Assembly: GCA_900549055.1 (NCBI GenBank)
Contig: URNB01000010.1
Span: 1-39,703, forward strand
Direction: 5' to 3'
Source: an uncultured Oscillospiraceae bacterium
Lineage (GTDB): Bacteria; Bacillota; Clostridia; Oscillospirales; Acutalibacteraceae
Length of the DNA: 39,703 nucleotides
Both the position numbers and the translations under genes were made by a program. The notes beneath the pieces are model-generated. The model searched no databases, was not told where the DNA came from, and was given only the letters and a program-made list of their open reading frames with translations. The first letter of the stretch is position 1; each line of letters begins with the position of its first letter. Below are positions 15,806 through 25,349 of this stretch, one piece after another.

Positions 15806-17185
15806 ATGAGGATATTTAACACCCTGACAAGGGAAAAGGATGAATTTAAACCGATAACCGAGGGCGAGGTTAAAATTTACGCCTGCGGACCTACGGTTTA
15901 TAACTACATTCACATAGGCAACGCGCGCCCGCTTTGCGTTTTTGACGTTTTGCGCCGCTATTTTGAGTGGAGAGGTTATAAGGTAAGCTTTGTTCAGAAT
16001 TTTACCGATATTGACGATAAGCTTATAAAGCGCGCGAACGAGGAAGGCTCCACCGTGCCCGAAATTGCCGAGCGCTATATAAAGGAATTTTGGACGGATG
16101 CTGACGGGCTTAACGTAAAGCACGCTACGGTTAATCCGCGCGCTACCGAAAATATCGAGCAGATACAGAGCATTATTTCGGCGCTTGTGGAAAAGGGTTA
16201 TGCGTATCAGTCGGGCGGGGACGTTTACTACCGCGCTAAAAAGTTTTCGGGCTACGGCAAGCTTTCACACCAGCCGCTTGAAGACCTTGAAGCGGGCGCG
16301 AGAATAGATGTTACCGAGATTAAGGAGGATCCCATGGATTTCTGCCTGTGGAAAGGCGCCAAACCCGGCGAGCCCTATTGGGATTCACCTTGGGGTAAGG
16401 GCAGACCCGGCTGGCACATTGAGTGCTCGGCTATGGCGTGCCGCTATCTCGGTAAGACAATTGATATTCACTGCGGCGGGCTTGATCTTATTTTCCCGCA
16501 TCACGAAAACGAAATTGCGCAGTCAGAGGCTGCAAACGGCTGCGAATTTGCGCACTACTGGATGCACAACGGCTTTATAAATGTGGATAACCACAAAATG
16601 TCAAAGTCTCTCGGCAATTTCTTTACCGTGCGCGATGTCGCCGAAAAATACGGCTATGAGCCGATACGCTATATGATGGTATCCTGCCAGTACAGAAGCC
16701 CCATAAACTATTCCTATGAGGTAATAGAGCAGGCGAAAAACTCGCTTGAAAGGCTTTACACCTGCCGCAATAATATTGATTTTGCGCTGAAAAACGCAAA
16801 AGACGGCGGTGAAGCGCCCGAATTCATAGAGAAGCGCAAGCAGGAATTTATTGCCGCTATGGACGACGACCTTAACACCGCCGACGCGCTTGCCGCAATA
16901 TTTATGCTTGTTCGCGATATAAATACCCTTATAGCCGAGGGAGCGGGCAAAACGGCGCTGGAAGCCTGCGCTGATATGTTCGACCAATTAACGGGCGTTT
17001 TGGGACTTGTTTACAACCGTAAAACCGAGGCGCTTGACAGCGACATTGAGGCTTTAATAGAGCAGCGCACGGCGGCAAGAAAGGCAAAGGACTTTAAAAC
17101 CGCCGATGAAATACGCGATAAGCTAAAGGCAATGGGCATTGTGCTTGAGGACACACCGCAGGGCGTTAAATGGACGAGAGCATAA
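15806..17185 (+). CDS. cysS: Cysteine-tRNA ligase
   Basis: CysRS charges tRNA-Cys. The 459-residue product is a class Ia synthetase with zinc ligand Cys27 in ACGPTVYN, HIGN at residues 36-39, further zinc-site residues in WHIECSAM and GGLDLIFPHHENE, and KMSKSLGN near 264. A C-terminal DALR-like domain ends in the KDFKTADEIRDKL motif. AGGAAACCA precedes the ATG. The last 16 bases overlap the next gene in another frame. Confidence 0.97.
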   Translation: MRIFNTLTREKDEFKPITEGEVKIYACGPTVYNYIHIGNARPLCVFDVLRRYFEWRGYKVSFVQNFTDIDDKLIKRANEEGSTVPEIAERYIKEFWTDADGLNVKHATVNPRATENIEQIQSIISALVEKGYAYQSGGDVYYRAKKFSGYGKLSHQPLEDLEAGARIDVTEIKEDPMDFCLWKGAKPGEPYWDSPWGKGRPGWHIECSAMACRYLGKTIDIHCGGLDLIFPHHENEIAQSEAANGCEFAHYWMHNGFINVDNHKMSKSLGNFFTVRDVAEKYGYEPIRYMMVSCQYRSPINYSYEVIEQAKNSLERLYTCRNNIDFALKNAKDGGEAPEFIEKRKQEFIAAMDDDLNTADALAAIFMLVRDINTLIAEGAGKTALEACADMFDQLTGVLGLVYNRKTEALDSDIEALIEQRTAARKAKDFKTADEIRDKLKAMGIVLEDTPQGVKWTRA

Positions 17186-17904
17186 TAAAAAAAGAGCCGC
17201 TCGGAAACGGCTTTTTCATAAATGTATCAAAGCACCATACCTTCGGCACGGACGCGGTTTTGCTTGCCGATTTTGCGCACGCTAAAAAGGCGGACAGGCT
17301 TATAGATCTCGGCACGGGATGCGGAATAATTCCGTTTTTAATGCTGCGCGACGGTAATTTAAAAACCGCCGTGGGGGTAGATATCAGCACAGAGGCTATA
17401 AGGCTTGCTGCAAAAACCGCCGAAGAAAACGGCGCCTACAGGTTTACCGCCCTAAACGCCGACCTTAACGATTTAAAGGGCAGGGTGGAGTTCGGGTGCC
17501 ACACGCTTATCACCTGCAACCCGCCCTATAAAGCGCCGGGTGCTGGGCTTAAAAATCCCGACGGCGTTTGCGCTGCGGCGCGGCATGAGGTCGCCTGCAC
17601 CTTAAGCGATATAATTTCGGTATCGGCAAGGCTGCTGCAAACCTCGGGCAGGCTTTGTATGTGCCAGCGTCCCGAAAGGCTTGCCGAAATAATTACGGTA
17701 ATGCGAGCGAATAAATTAGAACCGAAGCGCCTGCGGCTTGTCTGCAAAAAAGTGGGCGAGGAACCGTGGCTGGTGCTTACAGAGGCGCGAAAGTGCGGAA
17801 ACACGGGGCTTCGCATAGAGCCCACGCTGTATGTTTACGAAAACGGCGAATATTCGCCCGAAATGATAAGAATTTACGGACCGTATAAGGAGGCGTACTT
17901 ATAA
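17170..17904 (+). CDS. TrmN6/YabB-like tRNA (adenine-N6)-methyltransferase
   Basis: The 244-residue product is a SAM-dependent methyltransferase with LIDLGTGCGIIPFLM (SAM motif I), an acidic residue in VGVDIST, and NPPYKAPG, the N6-adenine catalytic motif. It aligns in layout with E. coli TrmN6, which modifies A37 of tRNA-Val, and with Bacillus YabB. It sits directly before rsmI, as yabB does before rsmI (yabC) in Bacillus, although the GIY-YIG gene yazA that lies between them there is missing. It overlaps cysS by 16 bases. Confidence 0.9.
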   Translation: MDESIIKKEPLGNGFFINVSKHHTFGTDAVLLADFAHAKKADRLIDLGTGCGIIPFLMLRDGNLKTAVGVDISTEAIRLAAKTAEENGAYRFTALNADLNDLKGRVEFGCHTLITCNPPYKAPGAGLKNPDGVCAAARHEVACTLSDIISVSARLLQTSGRLCMCQRPERLAEIITVMRANKLEPKRLRLVCKKVGEEPWLVLTEARKCGNTGLRIEPTLYVYENGEYSPEMIRIYGPYKEAYL

Positions 17905-17906
17905 TA

Positions 17907-18728
17907 ATGAGCGGAAAACTTTATGTTGTCGGTACGCCGATAGGCAATTTGGAGGATTTCAGCCCCCGCGCCGTGCGAATACTCGGTGATGCGGATTTTA
18001 TTGCCGCCGAGGACACGCGCGTTACGCTGAAGCTGCTTAATCATTTTGAAATTAAAAAGGAAATGCTCTCTTATTATGAGCATAACAAAAGCACAAAAGG
18101 AAATCTTATAATTGAGCGCATTTTAAAGGGAGAAAGCTGCGCGTTGGTATCCGACGCGGGCATGCCCGCAATATCCGACCCCGGCGAGGATCTGGTGCGG
18201 CAGGCACATGAAAACGGCATAACGGTCGAGTCCGTGCCGGGGCCGAGCGCGCTTATAACCGCCCTTGCAATATCGGGTATGGAAAGCGGCAGATTTTGCT
18301 TTGAGGGCTTTTTATCGGTAAATAAAATAAGCCGTAAAAAGCATTTGGAGGAAATAAAAGACGAAAAACGGACTATGATTTTTTACGAGGCGCCGCATAA
18401 ATTACCCGCTACGCTCCGCGACATGTCAGCTTATTTGGGGGATAGGAAGATATCCCTTGTGCGGGAGCTTACAAAAATTCACGAAACGGTTATGAATACC
18501 ACTCTGTCTCAGGCGGCGGAGTATTACGGTGAAAACACGCCGCGCGGTGAATTCGTTTTAATAATTGAGGGAAAAAAGGAAGAGGAGACCGCGGGTTATT
18601 CCTTTGAGGACGCGGTCAATTTGGCAAAAAGGCTTATAAAAGACGGAAAATCAACCTCAGCCGCCGCAAAAGAGGCTGCCGAGGTTTCAAAATACAGAAA
18701 AAGCGAAATTTACAAAGAATTGATATAA
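17907..18728 (+). CDS. rsmI: 16S rRNA (cytidine1402-2'-O)-methyltransferase RsmI
   Basis: RsmI methylates the ribose of C1402 in the decoding centre. The 273-residue product begins KLYVVGTPIGNLED and has AAEDTR, LVSDAGMPAISDPG and VESVPGPSALITAL, all signatures of the tetrapyrrole-methylase-fold RsmI family. A helical C-terminal part (SAAAKEAAEVSKY) matches the family tail. AAGGAGG lies 13 bases upstream, a little far from the ATG. Confidence 0.96.
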   Translation: MSGKLYVVGTPIGNLEDFSPRAVRILGDADFIAAEDTRVTLKLLNHFEIKKEMLSYYEHNKSTKGNLIIERILKGESCALVSDAGMPAISDPGEDLVRQAHENGITVESVPGPSALITALAISGMESGRFCFEGFLSVNKISRKKHLEEIKDEKRTMIFYEAPHKLPATLRDMSAYLGDRKISLVRELTKIHETVMNTTLSQAAEYYGENTPRGEFVLIIEGKKEEETAGYSFEDAVNLAKRLIKDGKSTSAAAKEAAEVSKYRKSEIYKELI

Positions 18729-18740
18729 TCAGGTGTGGAT

Positions 18741-20246
18741 ATGGAAGAAAACAAGGATTTTTTTGATTTTGGAAGTGAAGATATTTTTTCCTCTTCGGCA
18801 GGAAATGCGAAGGAATACGAGGACATTGTAAGCAGCAGTAAAATGCGCGGAAAGCACTACGCCAAGAAAAAGCGCGGCAACGCCTTTACCAAATGGTGGC
18901 GCGGCTGTAAAAAGTGGCAGCGGGTTTCTATGATAACCGTCACCTCGCTTGTTTTGGTGGTGGCTATTGCCGTGGGTGTTCTGCGGATAGTGTTTAACTA
19001 CAACTATAATAATATTACGAAAAACCCCGAGGATTTGGGTTTTGAAAGCGTTATAAACGATAAAATAGTAAACATTGCGCTTTTCGGCATTGATACCCGC
19101 GACCCGAAATCATTTAAAGGACTTTCGGACAGTATAATGATACTGAGCCTTAATACCGAATCCAAAAAGGTCAAGCTTATGTCGGTAATGCGGGACACGC
19201 TGGTGCCCATAACCTACAACGGAAAAACAACATATGCCAAAATCAACAGCGCTTACAAAAAGGGACCTGAATGTGCAATAAAGACCTTAAACACAATATT
19301 CGGGCTTGATATATCCGAATACGCTACGGTAAACTTCTACGGTATGTCGGATATAATTGAGGCTGTCGGCGGAATCGATGTAGAGCTTGCAAAGGGTGAG
19401 CTTGATGTTATCGGCCGTGAAAACGGACACAGAGTAAACTACGGCCTTAATGGGTGCATTTACGAAATATGTGAGCACAAGGGGCTGGACGCAAACAAAT
19501 ATTACATCAGAACGGCAGGCGTGCAGCACCTCAACGGTGTTCAGGCAGTGGCGTACGCGAGAATCCGTCACGCCGCCAATATTGAGGGCACTAACGACGA
19601 CTACGGCAGAACCGACCGTCAGCGCTATGTTATGGAGCAGCTTTTCAATAAGGCGATAAAGCTCGGCAAAAGCCAGTATATAAAGCTTGCAAAATCGCTT
19701 ATGCCCTGCAGCGAGACATCGCTCTCCTATTCCGAAATTTTAAGCCTTGCGGTTAATATTCTTTTGCAGTCACCTACCTTTGAGCAGACACGAATACCCG
19801 ATTTTTCGTATCAGATGTCCTCAAAAAGCATAAGCGGCGTGGGTTCGTGCGTTTATTACGATCTAAACTATGCCTCAAAGCTTATTCACGCATTTATTTA
19901 TGACGATATAAAGCCCGAGGATTATATTGAAGCCAACGGTGTTGAGAAAAACGACTGGTACACAGGCTCTTCGGTCAAAAGGCCGTCTTCAAATTCATCA
20001 ACCGTAAAAAAGCCGTCGTCAAGCTCATCGCAGAATTCGTCGTCTGCCTCTTCGGATAATACGATTACCGTGCCCGAGCCGTCATCGGATACCGATTCTT
20101 CATCGTCTCTGCCGTCTGACGGGAGTAATTCAAGCTCGGAGCCGTCCGTGCCGGATAATCCCGATACTTCTTCGGATTCAAGCGCTGTCACACCGTCAGA
20201 GGACTCAAAGCCCGATGAGAGTTCTGCACCCGAGAAGACTGAATAG
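18741..20246 (+). CDS. LytR-CpsA-Psr (LCP) family cell-wall polymer ligase
   Basis: LCP proteins transfer undecaprenyl-linked anionic glycopolymers to peptidoglycan outside the membrane. The 501-residue product has an acidic, then basic, cytosolic part (1-58), a single membrane segment at about 59-80, and the LCP domain from about 105 with NIALFGIDTRD, the catalytic-site Arg in MSVMRDTLV, and AVAYARIRH. From about residue 410 it is a Ser/Pro/Asp/Glu-rich tail, probably extended on the cell surface. ATG 18741, five bases after AGGTG, is preferred to the in-frame GTG at 18735. Confidence 0.93.
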   Translation: MEENKDFFDFGSEDIFSSSAGNAKEYEDIVSSSKMRGKHYAKKKRGNAFTKWWRGCKKWQRVSMITVTSLVLVVAIAVGVLRIVFNYNYNNITKNPEDLGFESVINDKIVNIALFGIDTRDPKSFKGLSDSIMILSLNTESKKVKLMSVMRDTLVPITYNGKTTYAKINSAYKKGPECAIKTLNTIFGLDISEYATVNFYGMSDIIEAVGGIDVELAKGELDVIGRENGHRVNYGLNGCIYEICEHKGLDANKYYIRTAGVQHLNGVQAVAYARIRHAANIEGTNDDYGRTDRQRYVMEQLFNKAIKLGKSQYIKLAKSLMPCSETSLSYSEILSLAVNILLQSPTFEQTRIPDFSYQMSSKSISGVGSCVYYDLNYASKLIHAFIYDDIKPEDYIEANGVEKNDWYTGSSVKRPSSNSSTVKKPSSSSSQNSSSASSDNTITVPEPSSDTDSSSSLPSDGSNSSSEPSVPDNPDTSSDSSAVTPSEDSKPDESSAPEKTE

Positions 20247-20257
20247 GGGGAATAAAT

Positions 20258-21100
20258 ATGCCGCAGAATATATATCAGGCGTTATGGATATTTATTATTT
20301 ACGCATTTTTGGGCTGGTGCTCCGAGGTTGCGTTTGCCGCAGTTAATAAGGGTAAATTTGTAAACCGCGGCTTTTTAAACGGACCTGTCTGCCCCATTTA
20401 CGGCGTGGGCATGCTTATAGTGGTGCTTTGTCTTTGGAATCTTCGGGACAGACCGCTGCTGCTGTTTTTGGGCTCCGCTTTGCTTACCACCGCGCTGGAA
20501 TTTGTAACAGGCTTTGTGCTTGAAAGGTTTTTCCACGATAAATGGTGGGATTATTCGGATATGCCTTTTAATATAAAGGGCTATGTCTGCCTTAAATTCA
20601 CTATTCTGTGGGGCTTGGCGGCATCGTTTATAATAGGTGCGATACATCGCTTTATTTATATGCTTATTGAAAAAACGCCGTTTGTTTTGGGTGTTATATT
20701 GCTTGCGGTATTTTCGGCGGCGTTTATTGCCGACTTTACTGTAACGCTAACCGCTCTTGTAAAGCTGCCTAAAAAGCTTAAAGCTATGGCGGAGGCGGAA
20801 AGGGCGCTGCGCGCGGTGTCGGACAAAATCGGCGAGAACATAAGCGATACCACAATAGCCGCTAAAGAAAAGGGAGAGGCCTTAGCCGAGGAAAACAAGC
20901 CGCGGCTTGAAGAATTAAAGGCAGAATACGAAAAGAAGAAAAAAGAGCTTTCGGCAATGCTTGAAAGAAATTTTGTTCAAAGGCGAATTTTCAAGGCGTT
21001 CCCGAATCTTAAAAACGGGCGTTATAAAGCGATATTTGACCGCATAGGCGAATTGAAATTAAAGGTGACGGAAAAAGGCAATGAAAAAGACGGTGTGTGA
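20258..21100 (+). CDS. CmpB-family (putative ABC-transporter type IV) membrane protein
   Basis: The 280-residue product resembles the ABC_trans_CmpB family: YAFLGWCSEVAF, then FVNRGFLNGPVCPIYGVG, then FHDKWWDYSDMPFNIKGYVCL. Five or so membrane segments fill residues 5-165. A long charged, coiled-coil-prone cytosolic tail (about 170-280) follows. Despite the family name there is no ATPase gene nearby and no proven transport role. Its last 20 bases overlap the next small gene. Confidence 0.88.
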   Translation: MPQNIYQALWIFIIYAFLGWCSEVAFAAVNKGKFVNRGFLNGPVCPIYGVGMLIVVLCLWNLRDRPLLLFLGSALLTTALEFVTGFVLERFFHDKWWDYSDMPFNIKGYVCLKFTILWGLAASFIIGAIHRFIYMLIEKTPFVLGVILLAVFSAAFIADFTVTLTALVKLPKKLKAMAEAERALRAVSDKIGENISDTTIAAKEKGEALAEENKPRLEELKAEYEKKKKELSAMLERNFVQRRIFKAFPNLKNGRYKAIFDRIGELKLKVTEKGNEKDGV

Positions 21101-21260
21101 AAGCTGCGCTAATTATGTTTACGATCCCGAGAGCGACATAATGTACTGTGATATGGAGCTGGATGAGGACGAAATGCAGCGTTTTTTAACCTCACAGACC
21201 TATAATTGTCCGTATTATGATTTTTATGACGAATATAAAATCGTAAGAAAACAGAATTAG
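21081..21260 (+). CDS. DUF6472-like small cysteine-rich protein (59 aa)
   Basis: The 59-residue product, MKKTVCESCANYVYDPES at the start, has cysteines at 6, 9, 23 and 43, the last in CPYYDF, then DEYKIVRKQN. CxxC plus two more cysteines suggests one bound metal ion. The DEDEMQRFL and DEYKIVRKQ segments match what I recall of DUF6472 proteins in Clostridia. It begins inside the end of the CmpB-family gene and is 10 bases before plsC. Function is unknown. Confidence 0.85.
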   Translation: MKKTVCESCANYVYDPESDIMYCDMELDEDEMQRFLTSQTYNCPYYDFYDEYKIVRKQN

Positions 21261-21270
21261 GAGCGGCAAT

Positions 21271-22089
21271 ATGTTTTATTTATACTTAGTATTAAGCGCG
21301 GCGCTTATACCTGTACTTAATAATTTTTTTGAGATTTTGCGGCAGCCCTACTCGTGGTGGCTGGTGCCGGTGCTGTTTATCGCCTTCTTTTTCGGGTTTG
21401 TTATTCTGCACCTTATTGTTACCTGTATTTGGATTGCTACAGCGAATGTTAATAAGCCGCCGCGCGGCACAAAGGCGTTCAGGGTGCTTGCGAACATAAC
21501 AATACCAATGCTTTTAAAGCTTGCAAGGGTAACCGTTAAAACCGAGGGTGCGGAAAAGGTGCCCGAGGGCGCACGAATGCTCTTTGTCTGCAATCACCAG
21601 CACGATTTAGATCCCGTAATGCTGCTTTCTGCCTTTCCGAGTAATAATCTCGGCTTTATAGGGAAAAAGGATATTTATAAGGATATGCCCTTTATAGCAA
21701 AGGCTATGCACAGGCTTTACTGCCTGCCTATCGACCGCGAAAACGACCGTGCGGCGGCTAAAACCATTATTGAGGCTTCCCGCCTTTTAAAATCGGGCAA
21801 GGTGTCGGTAGGGCTTTTCCCTGAGGGGTACACAAGCAAGACCTGCGAGCTGCTGCCTTTCAGAAACGGCGCTTTTAAGGTGGCTTACCGTGCCGAGGCG
21901 CCCATTGCGGTTTGCGTAATAAATAATACCCGCTCAATACCCAAAGAGCTTTTTTGGCGGCGAACCGAAATAAAGCTTAATGTACTTGAGGTTATTCCTT
22001 ATGAGGATTATAAGGATATGCACACCGTGGAGCTGGGCGATAAAATACACGATATGATGCTTTCCGAGCTTGAAAAATTAAGAGCATAA
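21271..22089 (+). CDS. plsC: 1-acyl-sn-glycerol-3-phosphate acyltransferase (PlsC family)
   Basis: PlsC makes phosphatidic acid by acylating lysophosphatidic acid at the membrane. The 272-residue product has two N-terminal membrane segments (about 1-20 and 29-53), then the acyltransferase motifs: NHQHDLDPV (catalytic HX4D), LPIDREND and LFPEGYTS, and a further motif near PIAVCVINN. AGGAG lies before the ATG. It ends the plus-strand run and is followed at once by a terminator. Confidence 0.9.
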   Translation: MFYLYLVLSAALIPVLNNFFEILRQPYSWWLVPVLFIAFFFGFVILHLIVTCIWIATANVNKPPRGTKAFRVLANITIPMLLKLARVTVKTEGAEKVPEGARMLFVCNHQHDLDPVMLLSAFPSNNLGFIGKKDIYKDMPFIAKAMHRLYCLPIDRENDRAAAKTIIEASRLLKSGKVSVGLFPEGYTSKTCELLPFRNGAFKVAYRAEAPIAVCVINNTRSIPKELFWRRTEIKLNVLEVIPYEDYKDMHTVELGDKIHDMMLSELEKLRA

Positions 22090-22126
22090 AAGATCCCCCT
22101 GCAAAATAGCTGCAGGGGGATCTTTT
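22090..22126. terminator. Strong bidirectional intrinsic terminator
   Basis: A perfect GC-rich stem, AAGATCCCCCTGCA against TGCAGGGGGATCTT, surrounds a short loop and is flanked by A-rich and T-rich ends. It lies between the plsC stop and the convergent membrane-protein stop, so it can end both transcripts. Confidence 0.92.
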
Positions 22127-22143
22127 ATGAGAGTGACGGTGCT

Positions 22144-22947
22144 TTAAGCGCCGGTTACATATTTCGGAATATCGGAATTCCTTTTAAGCTCTTCAAACGA
22201 ATTGTATTCCGCAACGGCGAAGCGCGTATGAACGCAAACCGAAGCCATGAAATACGGCATGGCGAAAATAATCGGTATTACGGTAAGGGAAAGCAGGAGC
22301 CAGCCTAAGAAGCTGAAAAACAAATATATAAAATCAAGCATGGTTCTTTTATATATCACCGAGGACATATGCACCGCCTCGGCGGCATCCATATCCTCAT
22401 CGGCAACCGAGAGGATTGGAGCTGCGTAATACCGCAGCATAATAAAGAAAAGCAGCACCGCCGCAACGGTTTTTAAGAAAAGCGAGAGATAATAAAGGTT
22501 TGAAGTCCAAAGCGGTATCGGAATATCAAGCAGATCGTAAATTTTGACTCCGCCGAATATATCGACTATAAGTGCGGGAATATAAAGAATTATACCGAAG
22601 AACACCAGCCGCAGGCAGAGCGCGGTTATAATATGCATTGCGCGGAGATATTCTGCCTTGCCCGAGAAAAAGTAAAATACCGAGAGCGGGCTGTCGTCCG
22701 CACCGAAGAGCAGCCGCCAAAAAAATCTTATGAGCCCGTGGCAAAGCGGCAAAAGCAGCAAAAAGCCGAGAACAGCCTCGCAGATATACGCGGCAATATC
22801 GCCGCCCACAAAGCTTACGAGCGACGCTATGCCGGAAATTATTATAAATACGGAGATGACCGACATACAGGCGGCAATTGCCTTTAGCCAATTGTTTTTA
22901 AGTGCCGTCCGTGCGGTCAGCTTAACGACCGAGCTTGACGCTGTCAT
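22144..22947 (-). CDS. Predicted multi-pass membrane protein (possibly DUF975-like)
   Basis: The 267-residue product begins TASSSVVKLTARTALKNNWLKA, an amphipathic start like that of DUF975 proteins, followed by about six hydrophobic segments. The loop MDAAEAVHMSSVIYKRTMLD, between the fourth and fifth, is the region where DUF975 members have a similar conserved stretch. No catalytic motif is seen. ATG 22947 is ten bases after AAAGGA; a GTG at 22956 is in frame but too close to that site. It is the last gene of the minus-strand operon, 50 bases after pcrA. Confidence 0.8.
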   Translation of the reverse strand: MTASSSVVKLTARTALKNNWLKAIAACMSVISVFIIISGIASLVSFVGGDIAAYICEAVLGFLLLLPLCHGLIRFFWRLLFGADDSPLSVFYFFSGKAEYLRAMHIITALCLRLVFFGIILYIPALIVDIFGGVKIYDLLDIPIPLWTSNLYYLSLFLKTVAAVLLFFIMLRYYAAPILSVADEDMDAAEAVHMSSVIYKRTMLDFIYLFFSFLGWLLLSLTVIPIIFAMPYFMASVCVHTRFAVAEYNSFEELKRNSDIPKYVTGA

Positions 22948-22997
22948 TATAAACACATCCTTTACCTATACTATACCGCTAAAAAATGAAGATTTAA

Positions 22998-25337
22998 TTA
23001 CAAAACTGTTAATTTGGCATATGCCGCCATAAGTTTTTTTGTGCCCACAGTGTTAAATGCCACCTCAAGCAGCGTATCGCCGCCCATGGGCTTTACGGAA
23101 AGTATCAGTCCCTCGCCGAACGCCTTGTGGCTTACACGCTGTCCCGACGCATATTTCACAGCATCGGCTTTGGAAGCGGGAGAGGGCGGGGAATAGGGGC
23201 TTTTATCCAAATATGATTTGTGTACGGTATCGTAGGACGGTTTTACGGACGAATGCCTGTATCCCTCAAAGCTGCAAAGCTCCTCGGGAATCTCCTTTAA
23301 AAAGCGGGAGGGCATATTGCGGTTGGTAGAACCGAAAAGCATACGCATGTAGGCGTTTGTGACGGTAAGGGTCTTCTTTGCGCGGGTAATAGCAACATAG
23401 GCAAGGCGGCGTTCCTCCTCCATTTCCTCCGCACCCGCGTAAATCGACTGATTACCGGGGAAAATGCCTTCCTCCATACCTATAAGGAAAACATTGTTAA
23501 ATTCAAGACCCTTTGCGGAATGTATAGTCATAAGCACTACACGGTCTTCCGACTCATCAAGCGAATCGATATCGCTTACAAGCGCGGTCTGCTCAAGGAA
23601 ATCCGAAAGGCTCGGCTCTTGCGCGTCCTGCTCATACTGGGCTATTGTAGAGGCAAATTCCGCCACGTTTTGCAGCCGTTCCTCCTGCTTTTCGGGTTCT
23701 TCGCCGCTTTCGGTCAAATATTGGCGGTACCCTGTTTTTTCAAGAATCTCGGCAAGCAGCTCCGATACCGAAATATCCGCCGACATTTCGGTGAGCTCGT
23801 CAATAATATCGCAAAAGCTGCGTAGCCGCACCGCGGCGCGGGACAAGGCGGCGAATTCATCCGCCCGTTTTATAACCTCAAAAAGAGATATGCCGAGCTC
23901 TGCCGCTATCTGCGCGGCGTTTGACATGGTCGTCTCGCCTATTCCGCGCTTCGGCTCGTTTATAATTCTGCGCAGGCGTAAATCGTCGTTATTATTGTTT
24001 ACAAGCTGCAAATAGGCGATTACATCCTTAATTTCCTTACGGTCAAAGAAGCGCAGACCGCCTATAACGCGGTAGGCAATGCCGCTGCGGGCAAAAACGC
24101 TTTCAATCGAGCCCGATTGCGCGTTCATTCTGTAAAGCACAGCATGATCGGAAAATTTGGCGCCGTTTTTCACATTTTCAAGAATACGGTCGGCTATGTA
24201 TCTTGCTTCTCCGCGTTCGTCATCTGCTGTGAATACGCTTATTTTTTCGCCTGTGCCGTTATCTGTCCAAAGGGTCTTGCCCTTTCTGCCGCGGTTATTT
24301 TTAATAACCGCGTTTGCGGCGTCAAGTATGTTTGAAGTGGAGCGGTAGTTCTGCTCAAGACGGATAACGCGGGCATTCCCGTATTCATCCTCAAAATTCA
24401 GTATGTTTTCAATAGTAGCGCCGCGGAAACGGTAAATGCTCTGGTCATCGTCTCCCACAACACAGATATTGTTTTCGCCCGAGGACAATAGCCTTACAAG
24501 CTCATACTGCGCGTGGTTTGTATCCTGGTATTCATCCACCATTACATAGCGAAATTTGCCCGCGCAGTAGCTGAGCGCATCACTATCGGTCTGTAAAAGC
24601 CGCACGGTGTTGAATATCATATCGTCAAAATCCATAGCGTCGGCTTCCATCAGCCGCTTTTGATATATTCTGTAAAGCTCGGCTACGGTTTTAAGGCGCA
24701 GATCGTTCCCTGCCTGCTCCTTGAATTCGACGGGAGATATAAGCTTTTCCTTTGCGTCGGATATAAGCGAAAGCACGCGTTTTGGCGGTAAAAGCTTTTC
24801 GTCAATTTCGTGCGCCTTCATGATATGCTTCATAAGGCGGCGCTGGTCGTCGGTATCGTATATGGTAAAATGCGAGGTATAGCCTATGCTTTCGGCATAG
24901 CGCCTTAAAATTCTGCCGCAAACCGAGTGGAAAGTGCCTGCCCATATATCGCTTGCGTCTTCACCCAAGCGCGCGGCTATTCGCTCCTTTAGCTCACCCG
25001 CCGCCTTGTTTGTAAAGGTGATGGCTAAAATCTGCCACGGGCGAACCTGTCGCACCGAAAAAACGCCGTTCGGAACAAAATCCGTAACGCCGTTTAAATA
25101 GTCCTCGCCCGCTTTAATATCATCCTCGGTAACGGTGGGGCAGTAGGTGCTTCGGTAGCCGTCCCCGAATTTTACGAGATTTGCAATTCGGTTGACAAGC
25201 ACGGTGGTTTTTCCGCTGCCCGCGCCCGCAAGTATCAAAAGCGGGCCGTTAACGGTTGTGACCGCCTCGAACTGCATATCGTTCATATGTATAAAATATT
25301 TTTTTATAACTTCTTTTCTTAAATTTATAAAATCCAT
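22998..25337 (-). CDS. pcrA: ATP-dependent DNA helicase PcrA (UvrD family)
   Basis: PcrA is a superfamily 1A 3'-5' helicase for repair, for removing stalled transcription complexes and for plasmid replication. The 779-residue product has motif I LAGAGSGKTTVL, motif Ia AITFTNKAA, motif II DEYQDTNHAQ, motif III GDDDQSIYRFRGA, motif IV RLEQNYRS, motif V TIHSAKGLEF and motif VI RLAYVAITRAKK. The C-terminal Tudor-like RNA-polymerase-binding segment (ASGQRVSHKAFGEG) is present. GGAG sits seven bases before the ATG. It is 12 bases after the PAP2 gene, unusual company for a helicase; the usual partner ligA is absent. Confidence 0.97.
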   Translation of the reverse strand: MDFINLRKEVIKKYFIHMNDMQFEAVTTVNGPLLILAGAGSGKTTVLVNRIANLVKFGDGYRSTYCPTVTEDDIKAGEDYLNGVTDFVPNGVFSVRQVRPWQILAITFTNKAAGELKERIAARLGEDASDIWAGTFHSVCGRILRRYAESIGYTSHFTIYDTDDQRRLMKHIMKAHEIDEKLLPPKRVLSLISDAKEKLISPVEFKEQAGNDLRLKTVAELYRIYQKRLMEADAMDFDDMIFNTVRLLQTDSDALSYCAGKFRYVMVDEYQDTNHAQYELVRLLSSGENNICVVGDDDQSIYRFRGATIENILNFEDEYGNARVIRLEQNYRSTSNILDAANAVIKNNRGRKGKTLWTDNGTGEKISVFTADDERGEARYIADRILENVKNGAKFSDHAVLYRMNAQSGSIESVFARSGIAYRVIGGLRFFDRKEIKDVIAYLQLVNNNNDDLRLRRIINEPKRGIGETTMSNAAQIAAELGISLFEVIKRADEFAALSRAAVRLRSFCDIIDELTEMSADISVSELLAEILEKTGYRQYLTESGEEPEKQEERLQNVAEFASTIAQYEQDAQEPSLSDFLEQTALVSDIDSLDESEDRVVLMTIHSAKGLEFNNVFLIGMEEGIFPGNQSIYAGAEEMEEERRLAYVAITRAKKTLTVTNAYMRMLFGSTNRNMPSRFLKEIPEELCSFEGYRHSSVKPSYDTVHKSYLDKSPYSPPSPASKADAVKYASGQRVSHKAFGEGLILSVKPMGGDTLLEVAFNTVGTKKLMAAYAKLTVL

Positions 25338-25349
25338 TATTTTCTCCGG